Assembly (NCBI GenBank): GCA_913047695.1 | Contig: CAJWUI010000004.1 | Coordinates: 1 to 64,000, forward strand | Direction of reading: 5' to 3' | Source of the DNA: an uncultured Bacteroidota bacterium | GTDB lineage: Bacteria > Bacteroidota > Bacteroidia > Flavobacteriales > Flavobacteriaceae | Length of the DNA: 64,000 nucleotides | In this document: one piece after another, positions 35,723 to 45,033 of the stretch | Layout: every line of letters begins with the position of its first letter | How positions within the stretch are numbered: the first letter of the stretch is position 1 | The notes under the pieces: generated by a model | Told to the model about the DNA's origin: nothing | Database searches by the model: none | Seen by the model: only the letters and a program-made list of their open reading frames with translations | Made by a program: the position numbers and the translations under genes

Positions 35723-37081
35723 ATGGAAGTTATAAAGGATATTCGGTCACGTAAAGGTGCGAATCTCAATTTAAAAGGCGGTGCAGAGAAAATTTTAGAC
35801 ACGACTATTTTACCTTCAACCTTTTCTCTTCGTCCTGACGATTTTTTCGGAACCACCCCTAAACTCCTTCTGAAAGAGGGTGCTAGAGTAAAGATAGGTA
35901 CTCCAATCTACTACAGTAAAAAAAACCCTATCATCAAAATAGTTTCACCAGTATCTGGTATTATTCACAATATCGAAAGAGGACCCAAAAGAAAAATTGA
36001 GAAAATTATCATAGAATCTTCTGACATTCAAGATTCCATTAAACACTCTGTCGCAGACTGGGGGAAAAAAAATCGAGAGGACTTAAAGTTTCTGCTCGCT
36101 GAAAGTGGAAATTGGCCATTTATTCATCAAAGACCTTATGGTACAATGGCTAATCCAACTGATACCCCAAAAGCTATTTTTGTTTCGACTGTGAAAACAG
36201 ATCCTTTGCATGAAGATTTTCAATTTATTTTAAAAGATCGAAAAAATGATTTTCAGTTAGGTATAGACTTGTTAAATAAATTGGTAGACCAACCTGTTTT
36301 TTTGGGAGTAGAAAAAATATTTTCAGACTATTTTGGGTCAATAGAAGGGGTTCATCATTATACTGTACAAGGTCCACACCCTGCGGGAAATTTAAGTTTA
36401 CACATCCAGAAATTATGTCCTTTAAATATGGGGGAACGTATTTGGACTGTAAATGCTGAAGACGTTGCTAATTTAGGAAGATTTATTAGTTCAGGAATTT
36501 TTTGTTCTAGGCGAACTATTGCCATATCTGGTAATGCAGTTGAAAACCCTAAATATTTTCAGACAAATATTGGCGCAGACTTACAACCATTTTTGAAAAA
36601 AGTTGGAACAATTAAGGAAAAAATAAGAGTGATTAATGGCGATGTTCTTACAGGGGAGACGTCATTTGCAAGACCATTTTTAGGATATTTCAATAACCTA
36701 GTAAGCATTATACCAGAGGGGGATAAATATAGAATGTTTGGGTGGCTACCTTTCATTGATAATAATATTTTGAGTTTGTCTAATACCTCGTTATCAAGGA
36801 TTTTTAACCGTAAGGGTTTTGATGTCAATACAAATTTAAATGGAGAGGAACGGGCCCTTGTTGTTACAGGTGAGATGGAAAAAATATTTCCATTAGAGAT
36901 TTACCCAATGCAACTCATAAAAGCTTGCATGGCAGGTGATATTGAAAAAATGGAAGCTCTTGGAATTTATGAAGTAGTTCCTGAGGACTTTGGGCTTGTA
37001 GATTATTCAAACACCTCAAAGATTGAGGCTCAAGAAATTATCCGACAGGGGATTGAATTAATGATTAGTGAAGTAGGTTAA
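35723..37081 (+). CDS. nqrA: Na+-translocating NADH:quinone reductase subunit A
   Basis: NqrA is the peripheral quinone-associated subunit of the six-subunit complex that oxidises NADH, reduces menaquinone and exports Na+. The 452-residue protein begins with the family start IKDIRSRKGANLNLKGGAE. The conserved blocks GTPIYYSKKNP, GIIHNIERGPKR, QRPYGTMANP and HYTVQGPHPAGNLSLHI follow, and the C-terminus ends in a short acidic helix. It is soluble, cytoplasmic side. First gene of nqrABCDEF, it ends 9 bases before nqrB. Confidence 0.96.
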   Translation: MEVIKDIRSRKGANLNLKGGAEKILDTTILPSTFSLRPDDFFGTTPKLLLKEGARVKIGTPIYYSKKNPIIKIVSPVSGIIHNIERGPKRKIEKIIIESSDIQDSIKHSVADWGKKNREDLKFLLAESGNWPFIHQRPYGTMANPTDTPKAIFVSTVKTDPLHEDFQFILKDRKNDFQLGIDLLNKLVDQPVFLGVEKIFSDYFGSIEGVHHYTVQGPHPAGNLSLHIQKLCPLNMGERIWTVNAEDVANLGRFISSGIFCSRRTIAISGNAVENPKYFQTNIGADLQPFLKKVGTIKEKIRVINGDVLTGETSFARPFLGYFNNLVSIIPEGDKYRMFGWLPFIDNNILSLSNTSLSRIFNRKGFDVNTNLNGEERALVVTGEMEKIFPLEIYPMQLIKACMAGDIEKMEALGIYEVVPEDFGLVDYSNTSKIEAQEIIRQGIELMISEVG

Positions 37082-37090
37082 AAAAAATAT

Positions 37091-38254
37091 ATGAATATTT
37101 TGAGAAAAACATTAGATAGAATTAAGCAACCATTTGGTAAAGGCCAAAAATTTGAAAAATTTGCCCCGGCAATAAACGCCTTTGATACATTTTTATTTGT
37201 ACCAAATCACACAACAAAAAAAGGTGCACATATTCGTGACGCCATTGATCTTAAAAGAACGATGGTAACGGTTATAATAGCACTTTTACCTGCATTATTA
37301 TATGGTATATACAATACAGGATACCAATATCTAATTCAAACCGGAAGTCCTTTTACATTTCTAGAAGCCTTTATCCATGGAAGTTGGAAAATTGTACCAA
37401 TGATAATTGTTTCTTATGTTGTAGGGCTATCAATAGAGTTTGGCTTTGCAGTTTATAGGGGTCACGAAGTAAATGAAGGTTATTTAGTAACTGGTCTATT
37501 AATACCAATGATAATGCCTGTTGACATACCTCTTTGGATGGTAGGTTTATCAACTGCTTTTGCTGTTTTGGTCGCTAAGGAGGCTTTTGGAGGAACAGGT
37601 ATGAATATACTTAACCCTGCTCTTACAGCTAGAGCATTTGCATTTTTTGCTTATCCAACATACATGTCAGGGAATAAAGTATGGGTTTCCGAGGCTTCAA
37701 ATATAGATGCAATTTCAGGTGAAACCATACTGGGAACTCTAGCTGCTGGAGGAAAAGTAAAATATTCTCTTATGGAAATGTTTCAAGGCTCAATACCAGG
37801 TTCAATAGCTGAAACTTCGACTTTATGGGTAGCTGTTGGTGCATTAATTTTAGTTCTTACAGGTATAGGAAGTTGGCGGATTATCGTAGGGGGTATTTTA
37901 GGCGCATCATTCATGGGCTTTTTATTTAATCTTTGGGCAGCAAACGAATTAATGAGTTTTTCTTGGATAAATCATCTTATAGTCGGAGGTTTTGCTTTTG
38001 GTATTGTATTTATGGCCACAGATCCAGTGTCAGCTGCCCAAACAAATCAAGGAAAATGGATATATGGTATTTTGGTAGGAATTTTTTGTATAATGATCCG
38101 CGTTTTTAATCCTGCATACCCAGAGGGAGTAATGCTTGCAATTTTGTTAATGAATGTATTTGCACCGACTATTGATCATTACGTAATAAATGGGAATATC
38201 CAAAAGCGAAAAAAACGTTGGAAAAGTTCTGTAAATCAACTTAAAACAGTATAG
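37091..38254 (+). CDS. nqrB: Na+-translocating NADH:quinone reductase subunit B
   Basis: NqrB is the large membrane subunit with ten predicted helices and a covalently bound FMN. The 387-residue product shows KRTMVTVIIALLPAL near helix 1, the long GTGMNILNPALTARAF segment and FMATDPVSAAQ. The flavin-attachment site should be the Thr at residue 212 in DAISGET. The usual ApbE recognition pattern has Ala before this Thr, and here it is Glu. ApbE is encoded at 44996. The stop codon abuts the nqrC ATG directly. Confidence 0.96.
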   Translation: MNILRKTLDRIKQPFGKGQKFEKFAPAINAFDTFLFVPNHTTKKGAHIRDAIDLKRTMVTVIIALLPALLYGIYNTGYQYLIQTGSPFTFLEAFIHGSWKIVPMIIVSYVVGLSIEFGFAVYRGHEVNEGYLVTGLLIPMIMPVDIPLWMVGLSTAFAVLVAKEAFGGTGMNILNPALTARAFAFFAYPTYMSGNKVWVSEASNIDAISGETILGTLAAGGKVKYSLMEMFQGSIPGSIAETSTLWVAVGALILVLTGIGSWRIIVGGILGASFMGFLFNLWAANELMSFSWINHLIVGGFAFGIVFMATDPVSAAQTNQGKWIYGILVGIFCIMIRVFNPAYPEGVMLAILLMNVFAPTIDHYVINGNIQKRKKRWKSSVNQLKTV

Positions 38255-38986
38255 ATGAATAGAGACAGCAACGCTTATACTTTTTTATTTGCAACATTAA
38301 TGGTTTTGGTAGTTGCCTCCTCATTAGCTTTTACCGCTAGTTCACTTAAAGAACTCCAAATATCAAATGTACGTAAAGAAAAAATGCAAAATATTTTAGC
38401 TACAATTGGAATTGAAACTGAAAGAGAGGCAGCCGAGGTATTATACAACAAGTATATAACGGAAGAACTTACCCTAAAAGAAGACGGGAGTTTAGATCCA
38501 GATATAAATGCTTTTGACATAAAATTAAATAACGAATTGAGAAAGAATTACTCAGATCAACGATTCCCTATTTATGTGGCTGTGGTTGAAGAAGAAAAAT
38601 ACTATGTCATCCCTTTACGTGGAAAAGGACTTTGGGATGCAATATGGGGATATATTGCTTTAGAAGAAGATAAAAATACAATTAAAGGAGCAGTGTTTGA
38701 TCATAAAGGTGAAACAGCTGGCCTTGGAGCTGAAATTACTCAGCAATGGTTTCGAAACCGTTTTTTGGGTGAAAAGGTTTTTGACCTTCAAGGCAATTTG
38801 ATTGGAATAAACGTATCTAAGACAAACAATGACCCTAAGAACTTGGACAAAGATGATCATGAAGTAGATGCAATATCTGGCGCAACAATTACAGGTGACG
38901 GTGTCACAGAGATGATTAAAGAAAGATTAACTCATTATTTACCCTATTTGAAACAGGGAAAAAGTATTGTCGCGTTATATAATTGA
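38255..38986 (+). CDS. nqrC: Na+-translocating NADH:quinone reductase subunit C
   Basis: NqrC has one N-terminal membrane anchor (about residues 9-27) and a periplasmic FMN-binding domain. The 243 residues include YVIPLRGKGLWDAIWGYIAL and HKGETAGLGAEI. DAISGATITGDGVTEM is the canonical flavinylation motif, with the FMN-bearing Thr at residue 211. Flavin is attached by ApbE. It begins immediately after nqrB and its end overlaps the zone of a possible upstream TTG for nqrD. Confidence 0.96.
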   Translation: MNRDSNAYTFLFATLMVLVVASSLAFTASSLKELQISNVRKEKMQNILATIGIETEREAAEVLYNKYITEELTLKEDGSLDPDINAFDIKLNNELRKNYSDQRFPIYVAVVEEEKYYVIPLRGKGLWDAIWGYIALEEDKNTIKGAVFDHKGETAGLGAEITQQWFRNRFLGEKVFDLQGNLIGINVSKTNNDPKNLDKDDHEVDAISGATITGDGVTEMIKERLTHYLPYLKQGKSIVALYN

Positions 38987-38990
38987 AGAA

Positions 38991-39686
38991 ATGAAAAATA
39001 AAAAAAGATTAAAAACAGAAACGACAAGTATTTTTTTTGTTAGCAAAGATCAAGAGCCTCTTTTATCAAAAAAAAACCGAAAGCTGTTAACAGATCCCAT
39101 GGATGACAATAATCCAATAACTGTTCAAGTACTAGGTATATGTTCTGCACTTGCTATAACAGTTCAGTTAAAGCCTGCATTAGTTATGAGTATATCAGTA
39201 ATGGCTGTCATGGCTGCGAGCAATGTAATTATATCCTTGCTAAGGAATCTTATACCAAATAGGATTAGAATAATTGTTCAATTAGTTGTGGTTGCTTCTA
39301 TGGTTATTTTAGTAGATCAAATTTTGAGAGCTTTTGCTTACGATGTAAGTAAAGAATTATCCATCTTCATAGGTTTAATAATAACCAATTGTATCGTGAT
39401 GGGAAGACTTGAAGCATTTGCTTTAGGTAATGGTGTTTGGAAATCATTTCTTGATGGTGTTGGTAATGCAGCTGGATACGGTTTCATTTTAATACTTGTA
39501 GCCTTTTTCAGAGAGCTATTTGGTTCAGGAAAACTATTTGGTTATCAAGTAATTCCTGAATCAATTTATGAAATGGGCTATGTAAATAATGGTTTAATGT
39601 TGCTCTCTCCCATGGCACTAATAACTGTGGGTCTAATTATTTGGATTCAAAGATATCGTAACAGGATACTTATTGAAAAAAACTAG
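38991..39686 (+). CDS. nqrD: Na+-translocating NADH:quinone reductase subunit D
   Basis: NqrD is a six-helix membrane subunit that, with NqrE, forms the Na+ channel core and holds an iron centre. The ATG at 38991 gives 231 residues. The conserved part starts at LLSKKNRKLLTDPMDDNNPI and continues GICSALAIT and TNCIVMGRLEAFALGN; the Cys in TNC is the expected iron ligand. About 25 hydrophilic residues precede the usual start (KNKKRLKTETTSIFF and following), which is unusual. No ATG, GTG or TTG closer to the conserved start was found. Confidence 0.94.
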   Translation: MKNKKRLKTETTSIFFVSKDQEPLLSKKNRKLLTDPMDDNNPITVQVLGICSALAITVQLKPALVMSISVMAVMAASNVIISLLRNLIPNRIRIIVQLVVVASMVILVDQILRAFAYDVSKELSIFIGLIITNCIVMGRLEAFALGNGVWKSFLDGVGNAAGYGFILILVAFFRELFGSGKLFGYQVIPESIYEMGYVNNGLMLLSPMALITVGLIIWIQRYRNRILIEKN

Positions 39687-39692
39687 AGAAAA

Positions 39693-40310
39693 ATGGAATC
39701 ATATTTAAACCTATTTGTAAAAAGTATTTTTGTTGAAAATATGATCTTTGCCTATTTCTTGGGAATGTGTTCTTATTTAGCTGTTTCTAAAACTGTTAAG
39801 ACAGCAGTTGGACTGGGTTTTGCAGTCATATTTGTTCTAGCTATTACAGTACCCATCAATTTTTTACTGGACACTTATCTTTTAAGGCCAGGCGCTCTTT
39901 CTTGGTTTGATAAGAGTTATGCTAATCTGGATCTAAGTTTTCTTAGCTTTATTATGTTTATAGCCGTTATTGCTTCCATGGTTCAGTTAGTTGAAATGGT
40001 TGTTGAAAAATTTGCTCCTGCTCTATATGGTGCTTTAGGTATTTTTTTACCACTAATTGCAGTTAACTGTGCCATACTTGGTGGATCACTATTTATGCAA
40101 CAAAAAGATTTTTCAGGAATAGCAGAATCGGCAATCTATGGATTAGGTTCTGGTGTAGGATGGTTGCTTGCAATTTTAGCTATAGCTGCTATTCGAGAAA
40201 AAATTACTTATTCAAATGTACCTGCTCCCTTAAGAGGCTTAGGTATTACCTTTATTATTACAGGACTTATGGCTCTTGGATTTATGAGTTTTATGGGAAT
40301 TAAAATATAA
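39693..40310 (+). CDS. nqrE: Na+-translocating NADH:quinone reductase subunit E
   Basis: NqrE is the inverted-topology partner of NqrD, six helices and 205 residues. [20 protein letters not shown] near the start carries one of the iron-coordinating cysteines, and [16 protein letters not shown] near residue 120 carries the other. [19 protein letters not shown] and [18 protein letters not shown] follow as in all NqrE/RnfA proteins. It starts six bases after nqrD and is followed by nqrF after seven, consistent with one transcript. Confidence 0.96.
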   Translation: MESYLNLFVKSIFVENMIFAYFLGMCSYLAVSKTVKTAVGLGFAVIFVLAITVPINFLLDTYLLRPGALSWFDKSYANLDLSFLSFIMFIAVIASMVQLVEMVVEKFAPALYGALGIFLPLIAVNCAILGGSLFMQQKDFSGIAESAIYGLGSGVGWLLAILAIAAIREKITYSNVPAPLRGLGITFIITGLMALGFMSFMGIKI

Positions 40311-40317
40311 TTTAAAA

Positions 40318-41613
40318 ATGGAATTTACAGTTGTTTTTGCGAGTATTATAGTTTTTTTAGTAGTTACTTTTATTCTGGTTGGTATGCTTTTAGGTGTTAA
40401 GGCAAAATTGCTGCCATCTGGTCCTGTATCACTTTTGATTAATGGAGAAAATAAAGTAGAGGTTTCATCAGGTAGTACACTGCTAAGTACTCTAGGAAAC
40501 AACAAAATATTTTTACCCTCAGCTTGCGGAGGTGGGGGGACATGTATTCAATGCAAATGTCAAGTTTTAGAGGGAGGTGGAGAAATCCTTCCTACTGAAT
40601 CACCGCATTTTTCTAGAAAAGAGGTTGCGGATGGCTGGCGTTTGGGCTGTCAAGTCAAAGTCAAACAAGACATGGTAATCAAAGTGCCAGAAGAAGTTTT
40701 TGGAATTAAAAAGTATGAAGCAACCGTTGTGAGAAATTGGAATGTAGCCTCATTTATAAAGGAGTTTGTCGTTGAGATACCTGAGGAGATGGACTATAAG
40801 GCTGGAGGCTATATCCAAATTGAAATTCCACAGTGTGAAGTTAAATATCAGGACATAGATATTTCTGCTCATCCTGATGAGCACCCTGGAGACCCAGACA
40901 AATTCAAGTTAGAATGGGATAAATTTGGGCTATGGCCATTAGTGATGAAAAATCCAGATATAGTAGAGCGTGCTTATTCAATGGCTTCGTACCCAGCTGA
41001 AGGTAAAGAGATAATGTTAAATGTACGTATTGCAACACCACCATTTGACAGAGCTAAAAATACCTGGAGTGACCTTAATCCCGGAGTAGCTTCATCATAC
41101 ATATTTTCAAAAAAACCTGGGGACAAAGTTACAATATCAGGTCCTTATGGTGAATTCTTTATAAATGAATCAGATTCAGAAATGCTTTACGTTGGAGGAG
41201 GAGCTGGGATGGCACCGATGCGGTCACACCTTTATGAACTTTTTAGGACATTAAAAACTGGAAGAAAAGTTACCTTTTGGTATGGAGGGCGATCTAAAAG
41301 AGAGTTATTTTATATAGATCACTTTAAAGCTTTGGAGAAAGACTTCTCGAATTTTAAGTTCTACATAGCCCTTTCTGAACCCTTAGAGGAAGACAATTGG
41401 ACAGAAAAAACTTCTTTAGATTCTAAAGGTGATGGTTTTACTGGCTTTGTCCATCAAGTAGTAATTGATCAATATCTTTCTAATCATGATTCGCCTGAGG
41501 ATATTGAAGTTTACTTTTGTGGACCACCATTGATGAATCAAGCCGTAGAAAAAATGGCTGAGGATTTTGGTGTTCCACCCGAAAATGTAAGATTCGACGA
41601 CTTTGGTGGTTAA
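40318..41613 (+). CDS. nqrF: Na+-translocating NADH:quinone reductase subunit F
   Basis: NqrF is the NADH-oxidising entry subunit: one N-terminal membrane helix, a 2Fe-2S ferredoxin domain, and an FAD/NADH reductase domain, 431 residues in all. Cluster cysteines are in SACGGGGTCIQCKC and in WRLGCQVK. RAYSMASYP binds FAD, GGGAGMAPMRSHL binds NADH, and the C-terminal CGPPLMNQAV and FDDFGG are normal. It ends the nqr operon; the next gene, an M16 peptidase, is convergent with only 25 bases between stops and no strong terminator. Confidence 0.97.
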   Translation: MEFTVVFASIIVFLVVTFILVGMLLGVKAKLLPSGPVSLLINGENKVEVSSGSTLLSTLGNNKIFLPSACGGGGTCIQCKCQVLEGGGEILPTESPHFSRKEVADGWRLGCQVKVKQDMVIKVPEEVFGIKKYEATVVRNWNVASFIKEFVVEIPEEMDYKAGGYIQIEIPQCEVKYQDIDISAHPDEHPGDPDKFKLEWDKFGLWPLVMKNPDIVERAYSMASYPAEGKEIMLNVRIATPPFDRAKNTWSDLNPGVASSYIFSKKPGDKVTISGPYGEFFINESDSEMLYVGGGAGMAPMRSHLYELFRTLKTGRKVTFWYGGRSKRELFYIDHFKALEKDFSNFKFYIALSEPLEEDNWTEKTSLDSKGDGFTGFVHQVVIDQYLSNHDSPEDIEVYFCGPPLMNQAVEKMAEDFGVPPENVRFDDFGG

Positions 41614-41638
41614 TTATAATCTCGTTGTTTTACTTTAA

Positions 41639-44590
41639 TCAAAATCCAAAGAGTGTTTCAAGAGAAACCTCCCTTATTGTACCATATTTTTTCAAATTTT
41701 TAAAATTTATATTATCACGGTTTCCTATCAACAATATATTGTGAGGCCTTCCTTTGATATATTTTTCATGAAATCTGTTTAATTTTTCAAGTGTCATGGT
41801 TTTGACCTCGTCATAAATTTTTTCTCTGATATCATAATCAAGACCTTTTTTTTCTGCACTTAAATAGTATGACAGGATCGATGATTTTGTTACACGCTCA
41901 CTTTCTATTTTATTTAAAATAGCTTTTTTAGCTATTTCAAATGCTCGCTCTGATTCAGGTAGTTCATTAATCAATTCAAACATGGAGGATAAGGCTTCAC
42001 TTTGTTTATCACTTTGAACCCCCACGTATGATAATAGATAATCCGATCGGTCAGATTCACTCGCTTGACTATAATTAGAAAAAACAGCATATGCCAATCC
42101 TCGAGCTTCTCTAATTTCTTGAAAAACTATTGAATTCATGCCACCACCAAAGTATTGATTAAATAAATTAATTGCCGCTGTTTTTTCATTATCTAGGGGT
42201 TCAAGCCTAGAGAGAAGTATAATTTCAGTTTGTACCATGTCAAAATGTGTCCAAAAAACATAATTATTTTTGTAATCTTTTTCTTGGTATTTTTTGATTT
42301 TATTCTTTACCTCTGAAAATTTCGCAGGTACTTTATGATACTTTTTGAGAAGGGAGGTTAGTGACTTTCTATCCTTATTACCATAATATAAAATACGATG
42401 AGAATAATTTGATAATGATTTGATTAATTCGATTAATTCTTCTTTTTTGATTTTTTTTAATTCAATAGGTGTTAAAATATCTGAGGCTGGATTTTTTTCA
42501 CCATAAATACCATAAGACAACAATTGTCTCCTATGAATAAAATTTTTATCCTTTTTTGAATCTAATCGAGATTTAATTAAGCGTTCCACGAGTTTATCTA
42601 AAACCTCTTGAGTTGTAACAGGATTAATTAATAAATTTTCAAAAAGCCGGACGGAAGCTTCCATATTTTCACTCAATCCACTAAGAGTAACTGAGGTCTC
42701 TTCACCATTGGAGGATGTTTGAAAACTATATTCAGCACCGAGGTTATAAAATGCTTTTTTTAAATTTTCAGGACTTAAGCTATCAACTCCAACGTAATTC
42801 ATTAATCCCACTGCCAACCCAATTTTAGGATTTAAATTTTTACCAAAATCAAATTGATAAGTCAATTTAAATAAATCATTTTCTTTATTTTCTTTCACAA
42901 TAATTTTCATGGGCCCAATATTATAAAAATCTAAATCAGTTTTAAAGTCTAGAAATATTGGATTTAATTTTTTAACATTTACATTAGCAAGAGTCTCATG
43001 GGTATTTGATCGAATCTCTCTATTTAAAGGGACTTTAGTAATTGATGGTTTTTCAATTTTTTTAACAGAATTATCTTTCCCAGTATTTTTATAAACTACA
43101 GCATAATTATTTTTGTAGTATTTGTTTGTAAATTCTACAATATCTTTCTTTTTTATTTTAGTGAGTCTTTTAAAGTATGAAACTTTCTCATTCCAGTTCT
43201 CATCTCTTGTAAAGGCCTGAACCATTGCATCAGCTCTATAATAATTAGCAGCATCTGAATCATCTTTTTGCATGACTGTTTTTTTCAAGTCATTTACTAC
43301 AGCTATTAAAAGTTCATCATCAAATAACCCTTTTTTAATATTATCTATTTCTGCTAGAAGTAAATTTTCAACTTCTTTTAGACTTTGTCCTTTCTTTGGT
43401 GTTCCACTTAAAATATGAATTGAATAATCATTCATCTCTTCAATAGTGGCAAATGCTTCTAAAACTTTTTGTTTCTGAACTAAATTCAAATCAATAAGTC
43501 CTGCAGTACTATTTGAGAGTAACATGTCAATTAATTCAACATGCATCAATCCCTCTTTATTTTTCCCATTAAATCTAAAACCTAAAAGAACAGATTCTTT
43601 TTCTGGACCTATAACTTCTCTTCTAATTGGACTTTCAATTTCTTTTAAGGGATCATATTTTATTTTATTAAGTTCTAAGTTTGGTTTCCAATCCCCAAAA
43701 TGCTTATCGATCAATGCTATAGTTTTGTCAAAATCTAATTCTCCACTCATACAAATTGCTGCATTATTGGGTCTATAGTACTTATTAAAATATTTACGTA
43801 TTTCAGTTATGGAAGGATTTTTTAAATGGTCAACGGTACCAATAACTGATTGTTTGCCGTAGGGGTGAGAGGGGAAAAGGCTTTCAAATAGAGCCCTATA
43901 TTGTTTTCTTAAGTCATTATCTAAAGCCCGATTTTTTTCCTCATAAACCGCTTCAAGCTCGGTATGAAAAAGACGATTAACAATTTGCTTAAATCTCAAA
44001 CCCTCTATTGTTAAAAAGCGTTCTAATTCATTTGAGGGTATATCAACGGTATAAACAGTTCTGTCCTCAGTTGTATAGGCATTCAATGACTTACCACCAA
44101 TTAATGAAATCATTTTGTCATATTCATTTGGGATAGCATATAAAGCAGCTTTATTTGATATGGCATCAATTTTTTTATAAAATCTTTTACGCTCCTCTTT
44201 ATTTGAAATTTCGGCATATCTGCTAAATAAATTTTCTATAGAATCTAGAAGAGGCTTTTCTTTTTCATAGTCCTTTGTGCCGAAAAACTTGTTGCCTTTA
44301 AACATCATATGTTCAAGATAATGAGCTAAACCTGTATTATTTTCTGGATCGTTTTTGCCACCAGCTTTTACCGCGGTAAAAACATGAATTCTTGGTGCAT
44401 TTTCAAATTTGCTTAAATAAACCTTCAATCCATTATCTAATGTGTAAATTCTTGTTTTTGTAGGGTCAGCAGTAACATATTCATAGCTATATTTTCCTGA
44501 GGAATCAGTTAGAGTTTGAAATGGTTTTGTTGAGCAACTTATGGACAACAATATAAAAGTAACAACAAAGAAAAATTTTCTATAATGCAT
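41639..44590 (-). CDS. M16 family zinc metallopeptidase lipoprotein
   Basis: At 983 residues this is a full-length two-unit M16 peptidase (insulinase/pitrilysin type). The signal peptide ends in a lipobox (LLSISC, Cys19), so it is likely anchored in the cell envelope. The inverted zinc motif HYLEH is at residues 90-94, with a downstream Glu in the LEAVYEEKNRA helix as third ligand. The C-terminal half, from about residue 540, repeats the fold without the zinc site and keeps an R-Y-type substrate motif in EIREARGLAYAVFS. It should degrade peptides in a closed chamber. It separates the nqr operon from apbE, pointing the other way. Confidence 0.93.
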   Translation of the reverse strand: MHYRKFFFVVTFILLSISCSTKPFQTLTDSSGKYSYEYVTADPTKTRIYTLDNGLKVYLSKFENAPRIHVFTAVKAGGKNDPENNTGLAHYLEHMMFKGNKFFGTKDYEKEKPLLDSIENLFSRYAEISNKEERKRFYKKIDAISNKAALYAIPNEYDKMISLIGGKSLNAYTTEDRTVYTVDIPSNELERFLTIEGLRFKQIVNRLFHTELEAVYEEKNRALDNDLRKQYRALFESLFPSHPYGKQSVIGTVDHLKNPSITEIRKYFNKYYRPNNAAICMSGELDFDKTIALIDKHFGDWKPNLELNKIKYDPLKEIESPIRREVIGPEKESVLLGFRFNGKNKEGLMHVELIDMLLSNSTAGLIDLNLVQKQKVLEAFATIEEMNDYSIHILSGTPKKGQSLKEVENLLLAEIDNIKKGLFDDELLIAVVNDLKKTVMQKDDSDAANYYRADAMVQAFTRDENWNEKVSYFKRLTKIKKKDIVEFTNKYYKNNYAVVYKNTGKDNSVKKIEKPSITKVPLNREIRSNTHETLANVNVKKLNPIFLDFKTDLDFYNIGPMKIIVKENKENDLFKLTYQFDFGKNLNPKIGLAVGLMNYVGVDSLSPENLKKAFYNLGAEYSFQTSSNGEETSVTLSGLSENMEASVRLFENLLINPVTTQEVLDKLVERLIKSRLDSKKDKNFIHRRQLLSYGIYGEKNPASDILTPIELKKIKKEELIELIKSLSNYSHRILYYGNKDRKSLTSLLKKYHKVPAKFSEVKNKIKKYQEKDYKNNYVFWTHFDMVQTEIILLSRLEPLDNEKTAAINLFNQYFGGGMNSIVFQEIREARGLAYAVFSNYSQASESDRSDYLLSYVGVQSDKQSEALSSMFELINELPESERAFEIAKKAILNKIESERVTKSSILSYYLSAEKKGLDYDIREKIYDEVKTMTLEKLNRFHEKYIKGRPHNILLIGNRDNINFKNLKKYGTIREVSLETLFGF

Positions 44591-44657
44591 AAGTTTTATT
44601 TAAGTTCGCAAATTAATTATTTTAAAAGTGATATAGCAACAATTTAAGCTTTTCATT

Positions 44658-44665
44658 TAATTTTG
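44658..44665 (+). promoter_or_regulatory. possible -7 promoter element for the small gene and apbE
   Basis: TAATTTTG matches TAnnTTTG and lies 8 bases before the ATG at 44674, which would give a nearly leaderless mRNA. No TTTG is found at the expected -33 distance, so support is partial. Confidence 0.35.
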
Positions 44666-44673
44666 TTTTAATA

Positions 44674-45033
44674 ATGCAACCACTCAATAAACAAGAAATT
44701 CATCAGCTTGCTATGCAAGAAGTAGGAAACTTTTTAGAAGAAAACGGATATGAATTTTTAGCAGTTAATTCTAAAAGAAATCGATCACCACAATTTGTAT
44801 GTGTTAAAGATAAATTGCTATTCTTTATAGTTGTAAAGGGATCTTTATACCCACAATCTCCAAAACATTATGATATTGAATCAATGGAAAAAGTAAAAAT
44901 ACATGCGAAGAAAAATAATGCTAAACTTTATTATGGTGGTGTAGGATTTGCAAATGCAAAAGATTATGATATGCCTTTAAAAAAAAATAACCCATATGTT
45001 GTCAATTTCAATGGTCTTGAGAAAATTTTATAG
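44674..45033 (+). CDS. conserved small protein linked to apbE/nqr
   Basis: The 119-residue cytoplasmic protein is not one I can assign a function. It has an alternating alpha/beta pattern: helix at 1-25, strands around YEFLAVNS, PQFVCVKDKLLFFIVVKG and KLYYGGVGF. I recall similar flavobacterial proteins beside nqr or apbE, sometimes labelled as Nqr subunit F although they lack any iron-sulfur or flavin motif; that label should not be copied. The apbE frame begins inside its last 38 bases, so translation of the two is probably coupled. A role in Nqr assembly is an untested guess. Confidence 0.82.
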   Translation: MQPLNKQEIHQLAMQEVGNFLEENGYEFLAVNSKRNRSPQFVCVKDKLLFFIVVKGSLYPQSPKHYDIESMEKVKIHAKKNNAKLYYGGVGFANAKDYDMPLKKNNPYVVNFNGLEKIL

